From Candidatus Sericytochromatia bacterium S15B-MN24 CBMW_12 (lineage in GTDB: Bacteria > Cyanobacteriota > Sericytochromatia > S15B-MN24 > UBA4093): a stretch of 64,000 bases of DNA. Positions 47,658 through 57,340 of the stretch are shown here, in pieces. The DNA lies in contig DAZV01000030.1 in the NCBI GenBank assembly GCA_002083825.1, positions 119,821 to 183,820 on the forward strand, written 5' to 3'. The stretch's first letter is position 1. Each line of letters begins with the position of its first letter. The translations under genes were made by a program, and so were the position numbers. Below the pieces are notes generated by a model, which saw only the letters and a program-made list of their open reading frames with translations, was not told where the DNA came from and made no database searches.

Positions 47658-48818
47658 TCATTTCGTTCCGGGGTTGGTGAGGCTTCCTCGCCGGATCACC
47701 CCCATGCCGTAACGATCTCGCAGCCGATCGAGCGTCTCGGTGAGCGCCGGCGACGAGCCTTCGAACAAGCTGAGTTGAGCGTCAGGCCTGAAGTTCGAGA
47801 GGCTCGCGCCTATCAGGCGCAAGGGCTTTCGCCCGTCCCAGGCCGACTTCACCAGATCCCAGGTCGTCGCGTAGATCGTCTCGTCGTCCTGGGTCGGAGC
47901 CGCCAAGGTCACGCTGCGTTCGACCGTCTGGAAGGTCTTGGCATAGCGCACCTTGGCCGAGATCGTTCCCGCCAGGAAGTCATGCCGCCGCAGCCGGTAG
48001 CCCAGTTCGCAGGCAATCTTGAGCAGGGCCCGCCTCAGAAAGACCGGATCCGCGCTGTCCAGCTCGAAGGTCTCCTCGCCTCCGATGCTCTTGGGGGGTC
48101 CCGCGGGGCTTACCGGCCGAGGATCCTTCCCCTGGACCACCAGGAACAGATCCCCCCCCTGCATGCCGAAGTGGGCCGTGAGGAAGGGCAGCGAAACACC
48201 CGCAAGCTGCCCCACTGTGCGGATCCCAAGCTGGAGCAGGCGTTCTTGCATGCGCTCTCCCACGCCGGGAATGATGCCGACTTCCCGAGGATGCAGCCAT
48301 GCCGCCTCCTCGCCCGCTCGGACGATGCAGACTCCCGCCGGCTTGGCGGCCTTGGAAGCCACCTTCGCCAGGAGTTTCGAGCTTCCGCCCCCCACCGAGG
48401 CGGAGAGGCCCGTCTGGCAGGCGATCGCATCCCGCAGCGCGTAAGCCACCGACTCCAGAGGACCCAAGAGCCGCTCGGTGCCCGTCATGTCCAGGTAGGC
48501 CTCGTCCAGGCCCAAGGGCTCCACCACCGGGGCGAACTGCTCCCAGATTCCCCGAAGCTGGGCGTTCACCCGCCGATACTCCTCCATCTCGACCGGCACC
48601 AGAATCGCATGCGGGCAGAGTTCCTTGGCCTTGTAGAGCGGCATCGCCGAGCGCACGCCGAAGGCTCGGGCCTCGTAGCTCGCGCTCGCCACGACCCCCC
48701 GCTTGGTCGAGTGCCCCCCGACGATCACCGGCTTCCCGCGCCATTCCGCATGATCCCGCTGCGCCACCGAGGCGAAGAAGGCATCCATGTCCACGTGAAG
48801 AATCGCGCGCCGCCTCAT
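47658..48818 (-). CDS. dinB: DNA polymerase IV (Y family)
   Basis: ILHVDMDAFFASVAQRDH, YEARAFGVRSAMPLYKA, EPLGLDEAYLDMTGTERL, C-terminal clamp-type motif QLSLF; ATGA overlap with upstream gene. Confidence 0.95.
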   Translation of the reverse strand: MRRRAILHVDMDAFFASVAQRDHAEWRGKPVIVGGHSTKRGVVASASYEARAFGVRSAMPLYKAKELCPHAILVPVEMEEYRRVNAQLRGIWEQFAPVVEPLGLDEAYLDMTGTERLLGPLESVAYALRDAIACQTGLSASVGGGSSKLLAKVASKAAKPAGVCIVRAGEEAAWLHPREVGIIPGVGERMQERLLQLGIRTVGQLAGVSLPFLTAHFGMQGGDLFLVVQGKDPRPVSPAGPPKSIGGEETFELDSADPVFLRRALLKIACELGYRLRRHDFLAGTISAKVRYAKTFQTVERSVTLAAPTQDDETIYATTWDLVKSAWDGRKPLRLIGASLSNFRPDAQLSLFEGSSPALTETLDRLRDRYGMGVIRRGSLTNPGTK

Positions 48819-51800
48819 GAGATCCTGCCTTCCACGCCGCCGATCCTCAGGGGCTCCGCCTCGGTGACGATCAAGAGGGCGTCCCCGTCCTCCACGCCGA
48901 GCGTTCCGGAGAAGCAGATCGGCATCCCGCGCCTCAGCACCCGGCTCAACTGGCGGTAGAACCTGGGAAAGACCACTCCCTGGAACTGCTCGCGTCCGTC
49001 GGAGAGCGTCAGAAAAACCATCTTCTCTCCTTGCTTGGTGCGGTGCCCGAAGCGCGAGACGATCTCGGCCACCACGCTGAACCGATCCGACGCTTCCGGC
49101 TTCCTGGGCCTTCGAGCTTCGCCTTCGGGGCCATCCGCCCATCGGGCCTTGGCTTCGGAGAAGGTCAGGGCTCCGACCGGGCGGGGCATCGCGACGACGG
49201 TCACGGTGTAGCCCAGGATGTCGTTCTCGATCTGCCGGCGGGCCGGCGCGGAGTAGTCGCCGAGATCGGCGGGCGGCGCGGGGACGTTCTCGGGCAGGGG
49301 AAATAGGCTCTCCTGCGCGCGGACCTTGCTCGGCCCCAGCATGCCGAGCTGCCAGAGGATCGCGGGCCGGGAGGTCCCGAGGGCGTCGCATGCGCCGACC
49401 CGGATCAGGACCTCCAGTTCGGGGCGTGACAGGCCGGAGCGCTGCTTGAGATCGCTCAGGCTTCGGTAGGGGCCGGCGAGCCGTCCATCGAGCAGGCGCT
49501 CGACTCCCGACGGGCCGATGCCGGCCAAGGCGGACAGGCCTATCCTCAACACGTTCTCGCCTTCGACCGTGTAGGCGGCCTCGGAGCGGTTGGCGCAGGG
49601 CAGGGCGAGAACGGCCCCGAAGGTACGGGCGTCCTCGACGTAGACCCGGGGCGGGTAGTAACCCTCCCCCGCGGAGAGAACGGCCGAGAGGTACTCCACC
49701 GGCCAGCGGGCCTTGACGGAGGCCTCCCTCACGGCGAGCGCCGCGCAGGACGCCGCGTGAGCCTTCACGAAGCCGTAACCCCCGAAGTTCTCGAGGATCT
49801 GCCAGACCTCCTCGGTTCGCCCCGGATCCCGCCCGAGGTCCTGGGCCCCCGCGAAGAAGGCCTCCTTGAGTCGGGCTATCTCGGGGCGAATTCGCTTGGC
49901 GATGCCCTTGCGGAGGTTCTCGCATTGGCCCAGGGGGATGCCCGCGAAAACATGGGCAACTTGTAAGCATTGCTCCTGATACAAGATGCAACCATACGTG
50001 TGAGACAGGATGTCACGAAGGCAGTCGTCGGGGAAACTGACCGGCTCCTTGCCGTGGCGGCGGGCGACGTAGCGGGGAGTGATTCCGCCGTCGATCGGGC
50101 CCGGCCGGTAGAGGCTGGTGATGGCGGTGACGTCCTCGACGTGATGAGGCCGAAACTGCCGCAAGAGCCCCTGGACGCCGCCGGATTCCATCTGGTAGAT
50201 TCCCAGCGCCCGTCCCGAGCGCAAGAGTTCGAAGGCCGGGGGATCGTCGAGTGGCAGCGCTTCGGGAACGAGGTCGACTCTGTGGCGCTGGTTGATCAGC
50301 CTGACGGCGTCTTGAAGGATGGCGAGGTTGCGATTGGCCAGGAGATCCATCTTGAGCAGACCGATCTCCTCGACACCGTGCATCTCGAACTGGGTGACGA
50401 CGGGCCCCTTCGCCGATCGCTCCAGGGGAACGACGTCGGTGAGGGGTTCGCGGCTGATCACGATTCCGCAAGGGTGGAGGCCCAGGTGATCGGGGAGGCC
50501 CTGGAAGTGGGCAGCGGTTTCGATAAGGCTCTTGCACGGCTCCTGATCGAGGGGAAAATCTTGGGAGGAGGAGGCCATGCGCCTGGCGACCTTCGAGATG
50601 ATCTCCTCGTCGAGTCCGAGGGCGGCGCCGGCGAGCCGGATGGCGCTGCGGGGGCCGTGGTGCTGGTGGGTGGCGATCCGGGCGACGTGCGCGGCGCCGT
50701 AGGTGGCGTAGCAGTAGTCGATCACCGCGTCGCGCCTCAGCCAGTGGAAGTCGAGGTCGATGTCCGGAAGTCCCTTGCGTTCGAGGTTGAGGAAGCGTTC
50801 GAAGCAGAGGGTATGCTCCAGGGGGCAGATCTGGGAGATGCCCAGCAGGTAGAGGACGAGGCTGCCGGCGGCGCTGCCGCGTGGCATGTGGGGGATGCCC
50901 TGCTCGCGGGCGAAGCGGATGAGGTCCCAGGCGATCAGGAAGTAGTCGACGAAGCCCATCTGCCGGATCACCGACAGCTCTTCGGTCAGCCGCGCTTCGG
51001 CGGCCTCGCGGAGAGGAGATGCGGCATAGCGTTCGGCGAGTCCTGCGTCGCAGAGACGTTGAAGGAGGCGATCGCTGGCCTCGCCGCTCGCGGCTTTGAA
51101 CGCGGGAAGCCGGGGCACTCCGAACGTCGGCGCGTAGGTGCAGCGTTCGGCAAGCTGCCGCGTGGCCGTGAGCGCCTCCGGGATCTCCTTCCAGGCCTTT
51201 CGGAGTTCATCGTCGCCGGCGAGGTGGCGGGGAGCGGGCTCGGCATGCCCCTGGCCGTGGCCCGTTTGAAGCGCCCGCCAGGCCGGCTCGTCCTCGGGGC
51301 GCAGGTAGTAGGCGTCGTGGGCGGCCGCGAGGCCGACGCCGCTGGCTCGCGCCAGCTTGACGAGCGGAGCCGCCGGCCAAAACGGGCCGAGCTGGATGAC
51401 GCAGTGCTCGGGTCCGAAGGCCTCCCGCCACATGCCCATGATCCGCTTGGCCTCAGATGATTGGCCCTCGGCGACGAGGTGAGGTACGGCTCCCGCGTGT
51501 CCCCCGCTCAGGACGATGAGCCCTTGGGCGTTTTCGGCCAGCCGCTCGGGCGAAACCGGCCCGTCGAGCTGCCTCCGGCTGATCAGCTGGGAGAGGTTGC
51601 GGAAGCCCGTTGTGTCCCGGACCAAAAGGGTGACCCTGTGGGGGTGATCAGCAGGCAATAGCGGGGCGTCGAGGCTCAGTTCGGCGCCGATCAGCGGGTG
51701 GATTCCGGCTTCGCGGGCCAGCTTCACGAAGGGAACCAGCCCGTAGAGGCCGTCGATGTCGGTGAGGGCCACGGCAAGGTGTCCCCGGGCCTTCGCCGCC

Positions 51801-51880
51801 TCGACGAGCGAAGGCAGGGACAGCGTGCTTCGGCGCAGGGAGTAGACGGAATGGGTCTGCAGGTGAACCAGGTCGCTCAT
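48815..51880 (-). CDS. DNA polymerase III alpha subunit, DnaE2/error-prone-like
   Basis: PHP LQTHSVYS..ALTDIDGLYG, PDIDLDFHW, GYGFVKAHAASCAALAVREASVKARWPVEYLSAVLS; 1021 aa, short form. Confidence 0.92.
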   Translation of the reverse strand: MSDLVHLQTHSVYSLRRSTLSLPSLVEAAKARGHLAVALTDIDGLYGLVPFVKLAREAGIHPLIGAELSLDAPLLPADHPHRVTLLVRDTTGFRNLSQLISRRQLDGPVSPERLAENAQGLIVLSGGHAGAVPHLVAEGQSSEAKRIMGMWREAFGPEHCVIQLGPFWPAAPLVKLARASGVGLAAAHDAYYLRPEDEPAWRALQTGHGQGHAEPAPRHLAGDDELRKAWKEIPEALTATRQLAERCTYAPTFGVPRLPAFKAASGEASDRLLQRLCDAGLAERYAASPLREAAEARLTEELSVIRQMGFVDYFLIAWDLIRFAREQGIPHMPRGSAAGSLVLYLLGISQICPLEHTLCFERFLNLERKGLPDIDLDFHWLRRDAVIDYCYATYGAAHVARIATHQHHGPRSAIRLAGAALGLDEEIISKVARRMASSSQDFPLDQEPCKSLIETAAHFQGLPDHLGLHPCGIVISREPLTDVVPLERSAKGPVVTQFEMHGVEEIGLLKMDLLANRNLAILQDAVRLINQRHRVDLVPEALPLDDPPAFELLRSGRALGIYQMESGGVQGLLRQFRPHHVEDVTAITSLYRPGPIDGGITPRYVARRHGKEPVSFPDDCLRDILSHTYGCILYQEQCLQVAHVFAGIPLGQCENLRKGIAKRIRPEIARLKEAFFAGAQDLGRDPGRTEEVWQILENFGGYGFVKAHAASCAALAVREASVKARWPVEYLSAVLSAGEGYYPPRVYVEDARTFGAVLALPCANRSEAAYTVEGENVLRIGLSALAGIGPSGVERLLDGRLAGPYRSLSDLKQRSGLSRPELEVLIRVGACDALGTSRPAILWQLGMLGPSKVRAQESLFPLPENVPAPPADLGDYSAPARRQIENDILGYTVTVVAMPRPVGALTFSEAKARWADGPEGEARRPRKPEASDRFSVVAEIVSRFGHRTKQGEKMVFLTLSDGREQFQGVVFPRFYRQLSRVLRRGMPICFSGTLGVEDGDALLIVTEAEPLRIGGVEGRIS

Positions 51881-51901
51881 CCGATGGGTCTCCGATAGCT
51901 G

Positions 51902-51913
51902 GAACGTATGTTC
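51902..51913 (-). promoter_or_regulatory. Candidate LexA (SOS) box
   Basis: GAACGTATGTTC, palindromic, 22-33 nt upstream of the polymerase start; matches the Gram-positive/Cheo-type GAAC-N4-GTTC pattern. Confidence 0.65.
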
Positions 51914-52139
51914 GAATCATGAGCCTAAGCCCTGGCTTGCCCCTCGGTCAAGGAAGCATGTCAGTAACGCGGCATGACGGCCGCGCCCGGGCCTCGTCAT
52001 CCGGGAGGCCGATCGGTCGGCTCGCGAGTTCGTAGAGAGGGGCTCGCTCGCCAGTTGCCGGAACGCCGCATCCATGGTTGATTTGTCTTCGAAGAGGGGT
52101 TGCGGGGTCACGATCGGGGCGGCCCTTCCGGGAGGAGCC

Positions 52140-54818
52140 ATGCAACTGCAAGCGGGGCCTCCGCAGGCCCCATGGCATCGCCTCACGGCCGATCAGACCA
52201 TGGAGATCCTGGAGGTCGAGCCGGCCCGAGGCTTGAGCCAGGAGGAGGCCCGCCGCCGGCTGAAGGCCTGGGGGAGCAACTCCCTGCCCCAGGCGCCGTC
52301 TCCCTCGCTTTTCGAGCTGGTGCTCCGGCAGGTCAAGAGCTTCATCATCCTCTTGCTTCTGGCGGCTTCGGCGCTCTCGCTGCTGCTCGGAGAGGTGGCG
52401 AACAGTCTCGCCATCCTGGCGGCGCTGGTCTTGAACGCGCTGGTCGGCGTGATCATGGATTATCAGGCCGAGCGCGAGCTCGCTTCGCTGTGCGCGCTGA
52501 GCGCCCCCTCGGCCCGCGTCCGGCGGGACGGAGCCGAGCACGTCCTGCCGGCGACCGAGATCGTTCCCGGGGACGTCGTCCGGATCGAGGCGGGGGATCG
52601 GGTGCCGGCCGATGCCCGCTTGATCACGGGGGAGATTCGCGCCGACGAGGCCCTGCTCACGGGTGAGTCCCTGCCGGCATCGAAGCGAGGCGCTCCGCGC
52701 TCCGAGGAGCGCCTCGCGCTGTCCGAGCGGAGCAACGAACTCTTTGCGGGTTCGCTCGTTCTCCAGGGGGCGGCGACCGCGGTCGTGACGGGAACGGGGC
52801 TGCATTCGGAGATGGGGCGCATCGGCGCCATGCTCGTCGAAACCTCCGCTCCGGCCGTTCCCCTGGTCATTCGCCTGGATGCCCTGGGGCGCTACCTGGT
52901 CGGGATCGTGGCCGCCCTGGCCGGCGTGCTCATGGTGCTGGGGCTCTGGCAAGGACGCCCCTTCTGGCCGCTCTTGCAGGCGAGCATCGCGCTGGCGATC
53001 GCCGCCATCCCCGAAGGCCTCCCCGCCGTCGCCACCCTGGCCCTCGCCGCCGGCTCCCGCCGCCTCATGAGCCGCGGCCTGCGCCTCCGCTTCTTGGGCG
53101 CCCTGGAGGCCCTGGGCGCCGTCACCGCGCTTTGCCTGGACAAGACCGGCACCCTCACCGCCAACGCCATGACCGTCACGCGCGTTCGCCTGCCCGGACA
53201 TGACCTGACCCTCACGGGGACCGGCTGGGAACCCGCCGGAGCGTTCCTGGAGGCGGGCCAACCATGCGATCCGGCCCGGATCCCGGGCCTGCTCGAACTG
53301 CTGAGGACCGTCCAGCTCTGCAACGACGCCACGCTGGAAAACCACGAGATTGGCTGGCACGTGCACGGAGACCCGAGCGAAGGAGCGCTCTTGGTGCTCG
53401 CCGCCAAGGCGGGACTCGAAGATCCCCGCCCTTCCTGCCCCCGAAGCTCGGTCCTGCCGGCTGGGAGCGCCCATCCCTGGATGCTCGTGCGCTGCGACTC
53501 CACCCTCAGCATCAAAGGAGCCCCCGAAGAGGTCCTCGCCCGCTGCACGTTCATCCGAACGGAATCCGGCACCGAAAGCATGGACGCCACCCACCGCGAA
53601 TACTGGCTGAAGGCGAACCAGGAGATGGCCTCCGAGGCGCTGAGGGTCTTCGGCGTCGCCACCAAGCACGAGCGGGACCCCTCGCTCGATCCCCTGGATC
53701 TCGATCCCCTGGATCCCCGGGAAGCGCGCTGGGTCTGGCTGGGGCTGGTGGGAATGATGGACCCGCCCCGTTTTGGAGTGAAGGAGGCGCTGAAAACAGC
53801 CCACAGGGCTGGGATTCGGACGTTGATGATCACGGGGGACCAGCCGACGACAGCGCGGGCGATTGCCAAGCAACTCGACCTTGCCGATGGCCGAGAACCC
53901 CGCGTGGCGATCGGCACCGCGGCTTCCTCCCGGGAGACGGACGTCTACGCCCGGACGGCTCCCGCGGGGAAGTTCCAGCTGGTTCGCGACCTTCAGGGGT
54001 ACGGCGAGATCGTGGTCATGACCGGAGACGGGGTCAACGACGCCCCCGCCCTGCGCGCGGCCGAGGTGGGCGTGGCGATGGGGAAAGGGAGCGACGTCGC
54101 CAAGGACGCCTCAGCCATCATTCTGCTCGATGAGCAGCTCTCCACCCTGCTGGAAGGGATTGCCGAGGGGCGGACGGTCTTCCTCAACATCCAGAAGGCC
54201 GTGGACTTCCTGCTGACCTGCTCCCTGACGACCATGATGGCGGTCTTGTTCATCCTGGCGGCAGGATTTCCCTTGCCGCTCCTGCCCCTCCAGATCCTTT
54301 ACCTGAACCTGCTCACCCATACCTTCCCCGCACTGGGGCTGGCCCTCGAACCGAGGGAGCCGGAAGTCCTGAATCGGCCCCCCTTGCCCCGCCATGCCCG
54401 CTTGATGCCTCCCAGCCGCCTCGCGTCGATCCTCTGGCACGGGGTGATCATCTCGGGGGCGACCCTGGCCGTGGGGGCATGGGGCCTCGCTCACGGCGGG
54501 GAGCCTCACGCGCGAACCCTGATCTTCGCGACCCTCGCGACCGCCCTCATGCTCCACACCTTCAGCGATCGATCTCCCAAGGTCTTCGGCGGCTGGGCCT
54601 GGGGACGCAACCCGATGATCTTCGGCTTCGTCGGCCTGGCCGTCTTGCTTCAGCTCTTGGCCATCTACCTGCCGCCGCTCCGGGACCTGCTCGGGATGAC
54701 CCCGCTCGATGCTCAGGACTGGCTGAACGTCCTGGTGGCGGCCCTCGTCGTGACGGTGGCCGTCGAGCTCAGCAAATGGGCGCTTCCACCGGACGGAAAT
54801 CGCTCGGAGACCGCCTGA
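52140..54818 (+). CDS. P-type cation-transporting ATPase (Ca2+-ATPase-like, P2 family)
   Basis: DKTGTLTANAMTV, LTGESLPASK, PEGLPAVATLALA, MTGDGVNDAPALRAAEVGVAMG; RBS ggaggag. Confidence 0.93.
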   Translation: MQLQAGPPQAPWHRLTADQTMEILEVEPARGLSQEEARRRLKAWGSNSLPQAPSPSLFELVLRQVKSFIILLLLAASALSLLLGEVANSLAILAALVLNALVGVIMDYQAERELASLCALSAPSARVRRDGAEHVLPATEIVPGDVVRIEAGDRVPADARLITGEIRADEALLTGESLPASKRGAPRSEERLALSERSNELFAGSLVLQGAATAVVTGTGLHSEMGRIGAMLVETSAPAVPLVIRLDALGRYLVGIVAALAGVLMVLGLWQGRPFWPLLQASIALAIAAIPEGLPAVATLALAAGSRRLMSRGLRLRFLGALEALGAVTALCLDKTGTLTANAMTVTRVRLPGHDLTLTGTGWEPAGAFLEAGQPCDPARIPGLLELLRTVQLCNDATLENHEIGWHVHGDPSEGALLVLAAKAGLEDPRPSCPRSSVLPAGSAHPWMLVRCDSTLSIKGAPEEVLARCTFIRTESGTESMDATHREYWLKANQEMASEALRVFGVATKHERDPSLDPLDLDPLDPREARWVWLGLVGMMDPPRFGVKEALKTAHRAGIRTLMITGDQPTTARAIAKQLDLADGREPRVAIGTAASSRETDVYARTAPAGKFQLVRDLQGYGEIVVMTGDGVNDAPALRAAEVGVAMGKGSDVAKDASAIILLDEQLSTLLEGIAEGRTVFLNIQKAVDFLLTCSLTTMMAVLFILAAGFPLPLLPLQILYLNLLTHTFPALGLALEPREPEVLNRPPLPRHARLMPPSRLASILWHGVIISGATLAVGAWGLAHGGEPHARTLIFATLATALMLHTFSDRSPKVFGGWAWGRNPMIFGFVGLAVLLQLLAIYLPPLRDLLGMTPLDAQDWLNVLVAALVVTVAVELSKWALPPDGNRSETA

Positions 54819-55021
54819 GTCCAAACCCGAAACGCTCCCCAAAACGCTCCCGGCCTCCAGGGACGGCGGCGATCGCCAAGGGCCTCTCGCCAGCCTTTTC
54901 AGGCCCTTCCAAAAAAGTGATTTCCATCACCTTCTGATTCGCTTCACCAGGCGATTTGCGGCGTCCGGACTGGATTTCGCTCGCTTGACAGGCTGCCTGC
55001 AAGTAAGGTAACCCTAGAGTA

Positions 55022-55852
55022 ATGGCTTACTTGCTAACGAATAAATCGAATAAACGACACCCGCTCTGGCTCGCAATCGGCTTCCTGCTGATCGCCGGAA
55101 TGATCGCCCCCTCTCTGCCGGCTTTTGCAGCCGCGGAGCGCCCCACCCAGACGCAAGCTCACGATCAGCTTTTTCGCTTCATCGAAGGGGTGAGGGGGAA
55201 GACCACGGCCCAGCGCTACACCGCGCTGATCCTGAAATCGGCGAAGACTTACGGCATTCATCCCATGCTGGTCGCCAACCTCATCCTGACCGAAAGCAGC
55301 TTCAACGCCAAGGCCATCAGCCCCATGGGCGCCATCGGCCTGATGCAGGTCATGCCCTTCCACTACACCAAACGCCGGATCCCGGTCTCGAAATGGCACG
55401 ACCCCGCCATCAACATCGACCTGGGTTGCCAGATCTTCTCCTCCTACGCCGCCATGATGCGCAAGCGCTACCCGGGCTTGAATCCCTCCGCCGTCCAGCA
55501 CCGGGCGCTCGTCGCCTACAACATGGGCCCCCGAGCGGTCGTCTCTCGTGGCATCTACCGCTCGCACTACTCCCAGAAGGTCTTTCGGGAGGGCGCGCTG
55601 CTCATTGCCGCTCCGCGGCCCGCTCGTCGGATCCCAGTAGCTCCGCCCGCGCCCAAACCAGAGCCTCTCGACCTCACGCCGATTCCCTGGGAGCAGTTGC
55701 CCCTTTCGAACTCGTCCTTGAGCGTCGAGCCTGGCAAGGAAACTGCCGATAGTCTCCGCATCGGTTATTCCCTGCCCGAGACGGTCTTCCTCCGGCCTTC
55801 CGATGCCTCGGATTTCTCGCTGCACGTCGCCGGCGATGCGGGAACCCCCTAG
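55022..55852 (+). CDS. Lytic transglycosylase (SLT domain)
   Basis: HPMLVANLILTESSFNAKAISPMGAIGLMQVMPF, INIDLGCQIF, ALVAYNMGPRAV. Confidence 0.92.
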   Translation: MAYLLTNKSNKRHPLWLAIGFLLIAGMIAPSLPAFAAAERPTQTQAHDQLFRFIEGVRGKTTAQRYTALILKSAKTYGIHPMLVANLILTESSFNAKAISPMGAIGLMQVMPFHYTKRRIPVSKWHDPAINIDLGCQIFSSYAAMMRKRYPGLNPSAVQHRALVAYNMGPRAVVSRGIYRSHYSQKVFREGALLIAAPRPARRIPVAPPAPKPEPLDLTPIPWEQLPLSNSSLSVEPGKETADSLRIGYSLPETVFLRPSDASDFSLHVAGDAGTP

Positions 55853-55881
55853 CGGCGTTCCCTGATCCTTTTCCTGCACTG

Positions 55882-55920
55882 ATCAAGAGGCGAGCCCCGG
55901 TCCGGGGTTCGCCTCTTGAT
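55882..55920. terminator. Bidirectional terminator
   Basis: atcaagaggcgagccccggtccggggttcgcctcttgat. Confidence 0.85.
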
Positions 55921-55942
55921 CTTCGACACGGATTGGTTTCGA

Positions 55943-56437
55943 CTAGAAGGTCTTGTAGCCCCCGTGGTAGAGCAGGGGGGCGGTGTCCGCGATGAATCTC
56001 AACCCCACGACCTCTCCGATGAACAGCGTATGGTCACCGCCGTCGTACTCGGCCCAGAGGCGGCAGGCGACGTTGGCGAGTCCTCCCGAGAGCAAGGGAA
56101 TCTCTTCGTGCCAGTCGTAGGCCAGCGTGGCCGCGACTTCCGGGGTTCGCTTTCCCGCGAAGTAGTTGGACACGTCGATCTGATCCGCCGAGAGCACCGT
56201 GACGCCGAAATGCCTCGCTTCGTGGAGCGACGTGTGCATGCTCAGGTTCTTGCCGACGGAGATCAGGACGAGCGGGGGGGTCAGCGAGATCGACGTGAAC
56301 GAATTGGCGGTCATGCCGACGATTTCCGACCCCTTGGTGGTCGTCACCACGGTGACTCCGGTGCAAAAAGTCCCCATGGCCTTGCGGAACTCGGTGGTAT
56401 CGAACTGCGTCGAGAGGGTCGTCTCAGGAGCGGGCAT
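55943..56437 (-). CDS. Flavin reductase family protein (FMN-binding split barrel)
   Basis: FRKAMGTFCTGVTVVTTTKGSEIVGMTANSFTSISLTPPLVLISVGK, HFGVTVLSADQ. Confidence 0.92.
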   Translation of the reverse strand: MPAPETTLSTQFDTTEFRKAMGTFCTGVTVVTTTKGSEIVGMTANSFTSISLTPPLVLISVGKNLSMHTSLHEARHFGVTVLSADQIDVSNYFAGKRTPEVAATLAYDWHEEIPLLSGGLANVACRLWAEYDGGDHTLFIGEVVGLRFIADTAPLLYHGGYKTF

Positions 56438-56972
56438 GGCAAATTTCCCTTCTATCCAATGATATGCCAACAATTATAAGGGAAGTGGCGAACTCCGGCT
56501 GGCCTGGGACGGGGGATTCGCGGCATGACCGCCACCGGGAACCGTCGAAGGACCGGGCGTCGAGGCGCCATGCTCGGCCACCGGAAGGCGCGGTTCGGCA
56601 ACTTCGGGCCGCGGGCCGCCTCGATGTCCAAAATAGTTCGGACATGGTTCACAACTGGGCGCAAAACGCCTAACGGTGCGGCGGGGAAGCTCCTGGGGGC
56701 CATGGGCTTTCGCCCGAGACGCTCGATGGGTGAGGCGAGGCCCGAAGTCCGCTCTCGCGGCGGTTGAGAAGCTAACAGGCGGTGGTTTGACGAGCCGATT
56801 TAAGGAGGTAGAATTGCCATTGTTACCCAGCTTCAAAAACTTTTATCAAGCAACGCGGGCCACCGGATGAAAAAAAGTCCGGATGGCAGAAGCCCGCTCG
56901 AGTCCCCTCAACCCTGGCGCAGATCCGAACGTAGCACTGAAAGTCGACTCTACTATGCAGAAAGAGGTTGCT

Positions 56973-57278
56973 ATGACGACGGCGATTACGCGTCCCCCCG
57001 CAAGCGGCGGTCTCCGCGGTGTCAGCACGCCCTTCGAGATGCTCTCCCTGCTCGATGACTTCGATAGCGCCTTCGAGTACCTTCTCAACGCAAAACTGGT
57101 CCTGAGCAGGTTTCGGCCCTCGTCGTCCCAAATGGCGGCTCTGATAATCGAGCAGCGCCAGACCGATTTGTCGCTCGAGCACCTGGCGGTAAAGCACAAG
57201 CTCTGCAGCTTCGAGCAAGGTCTCGACGTGATCAAGACCCGGCGGCGCATCCTGGAGCTGATCCCCCGCCCTTGTTGA
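56973..57278 (+). CDS. Small hypothetical protein (~101 aa)
   Basis: MTTAITRPPASGGLRGVSTPFEMLSLLDDFDSAFEYLLNAKLVL...; RBS agaggttgct. Confidence 0.6.
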   Translation: MTTAITRPPASGGLRGVSTPFEMLSLLDDFDSAFEYLLNAKLVLSRFRPSSSQMAALIIEQRQTDLSLEHLAVKHKLCSFEQGLDVIKTRRRILELIPRPC

Positions 57279-57340
57279 GCGTTCTTGCCTGCTGATGAGC
57301 GACCGTCGTTCTCGCCGGCCGCATGGCCTCCGGGCAAGAG

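Noticed and set aside
48819-49991. N-terminal extension of the 777-aa dinB ORF
   Set aside because: Out-of-frame overlap with the polymerase gene; the true dinB start (MRRRAILHVDMDAFF) is at 48818
53690-53725. gatcccctggatctcgatcccctggatcc repeat
   Set aside because: Short in-frame LDPLDLDPLDP repeat in a P-type ATPase loop; ordinary
51948-53873. 641-aa antisense ORF
   Set aside because: Mirror of the P-type ATPase; low complexity
56640-56710. c-di-GMP or other riboswitch
   Set aside because: gggcgcaaaacgcc is superficially similar to a GEMM segment but I could not lay out the full consensus
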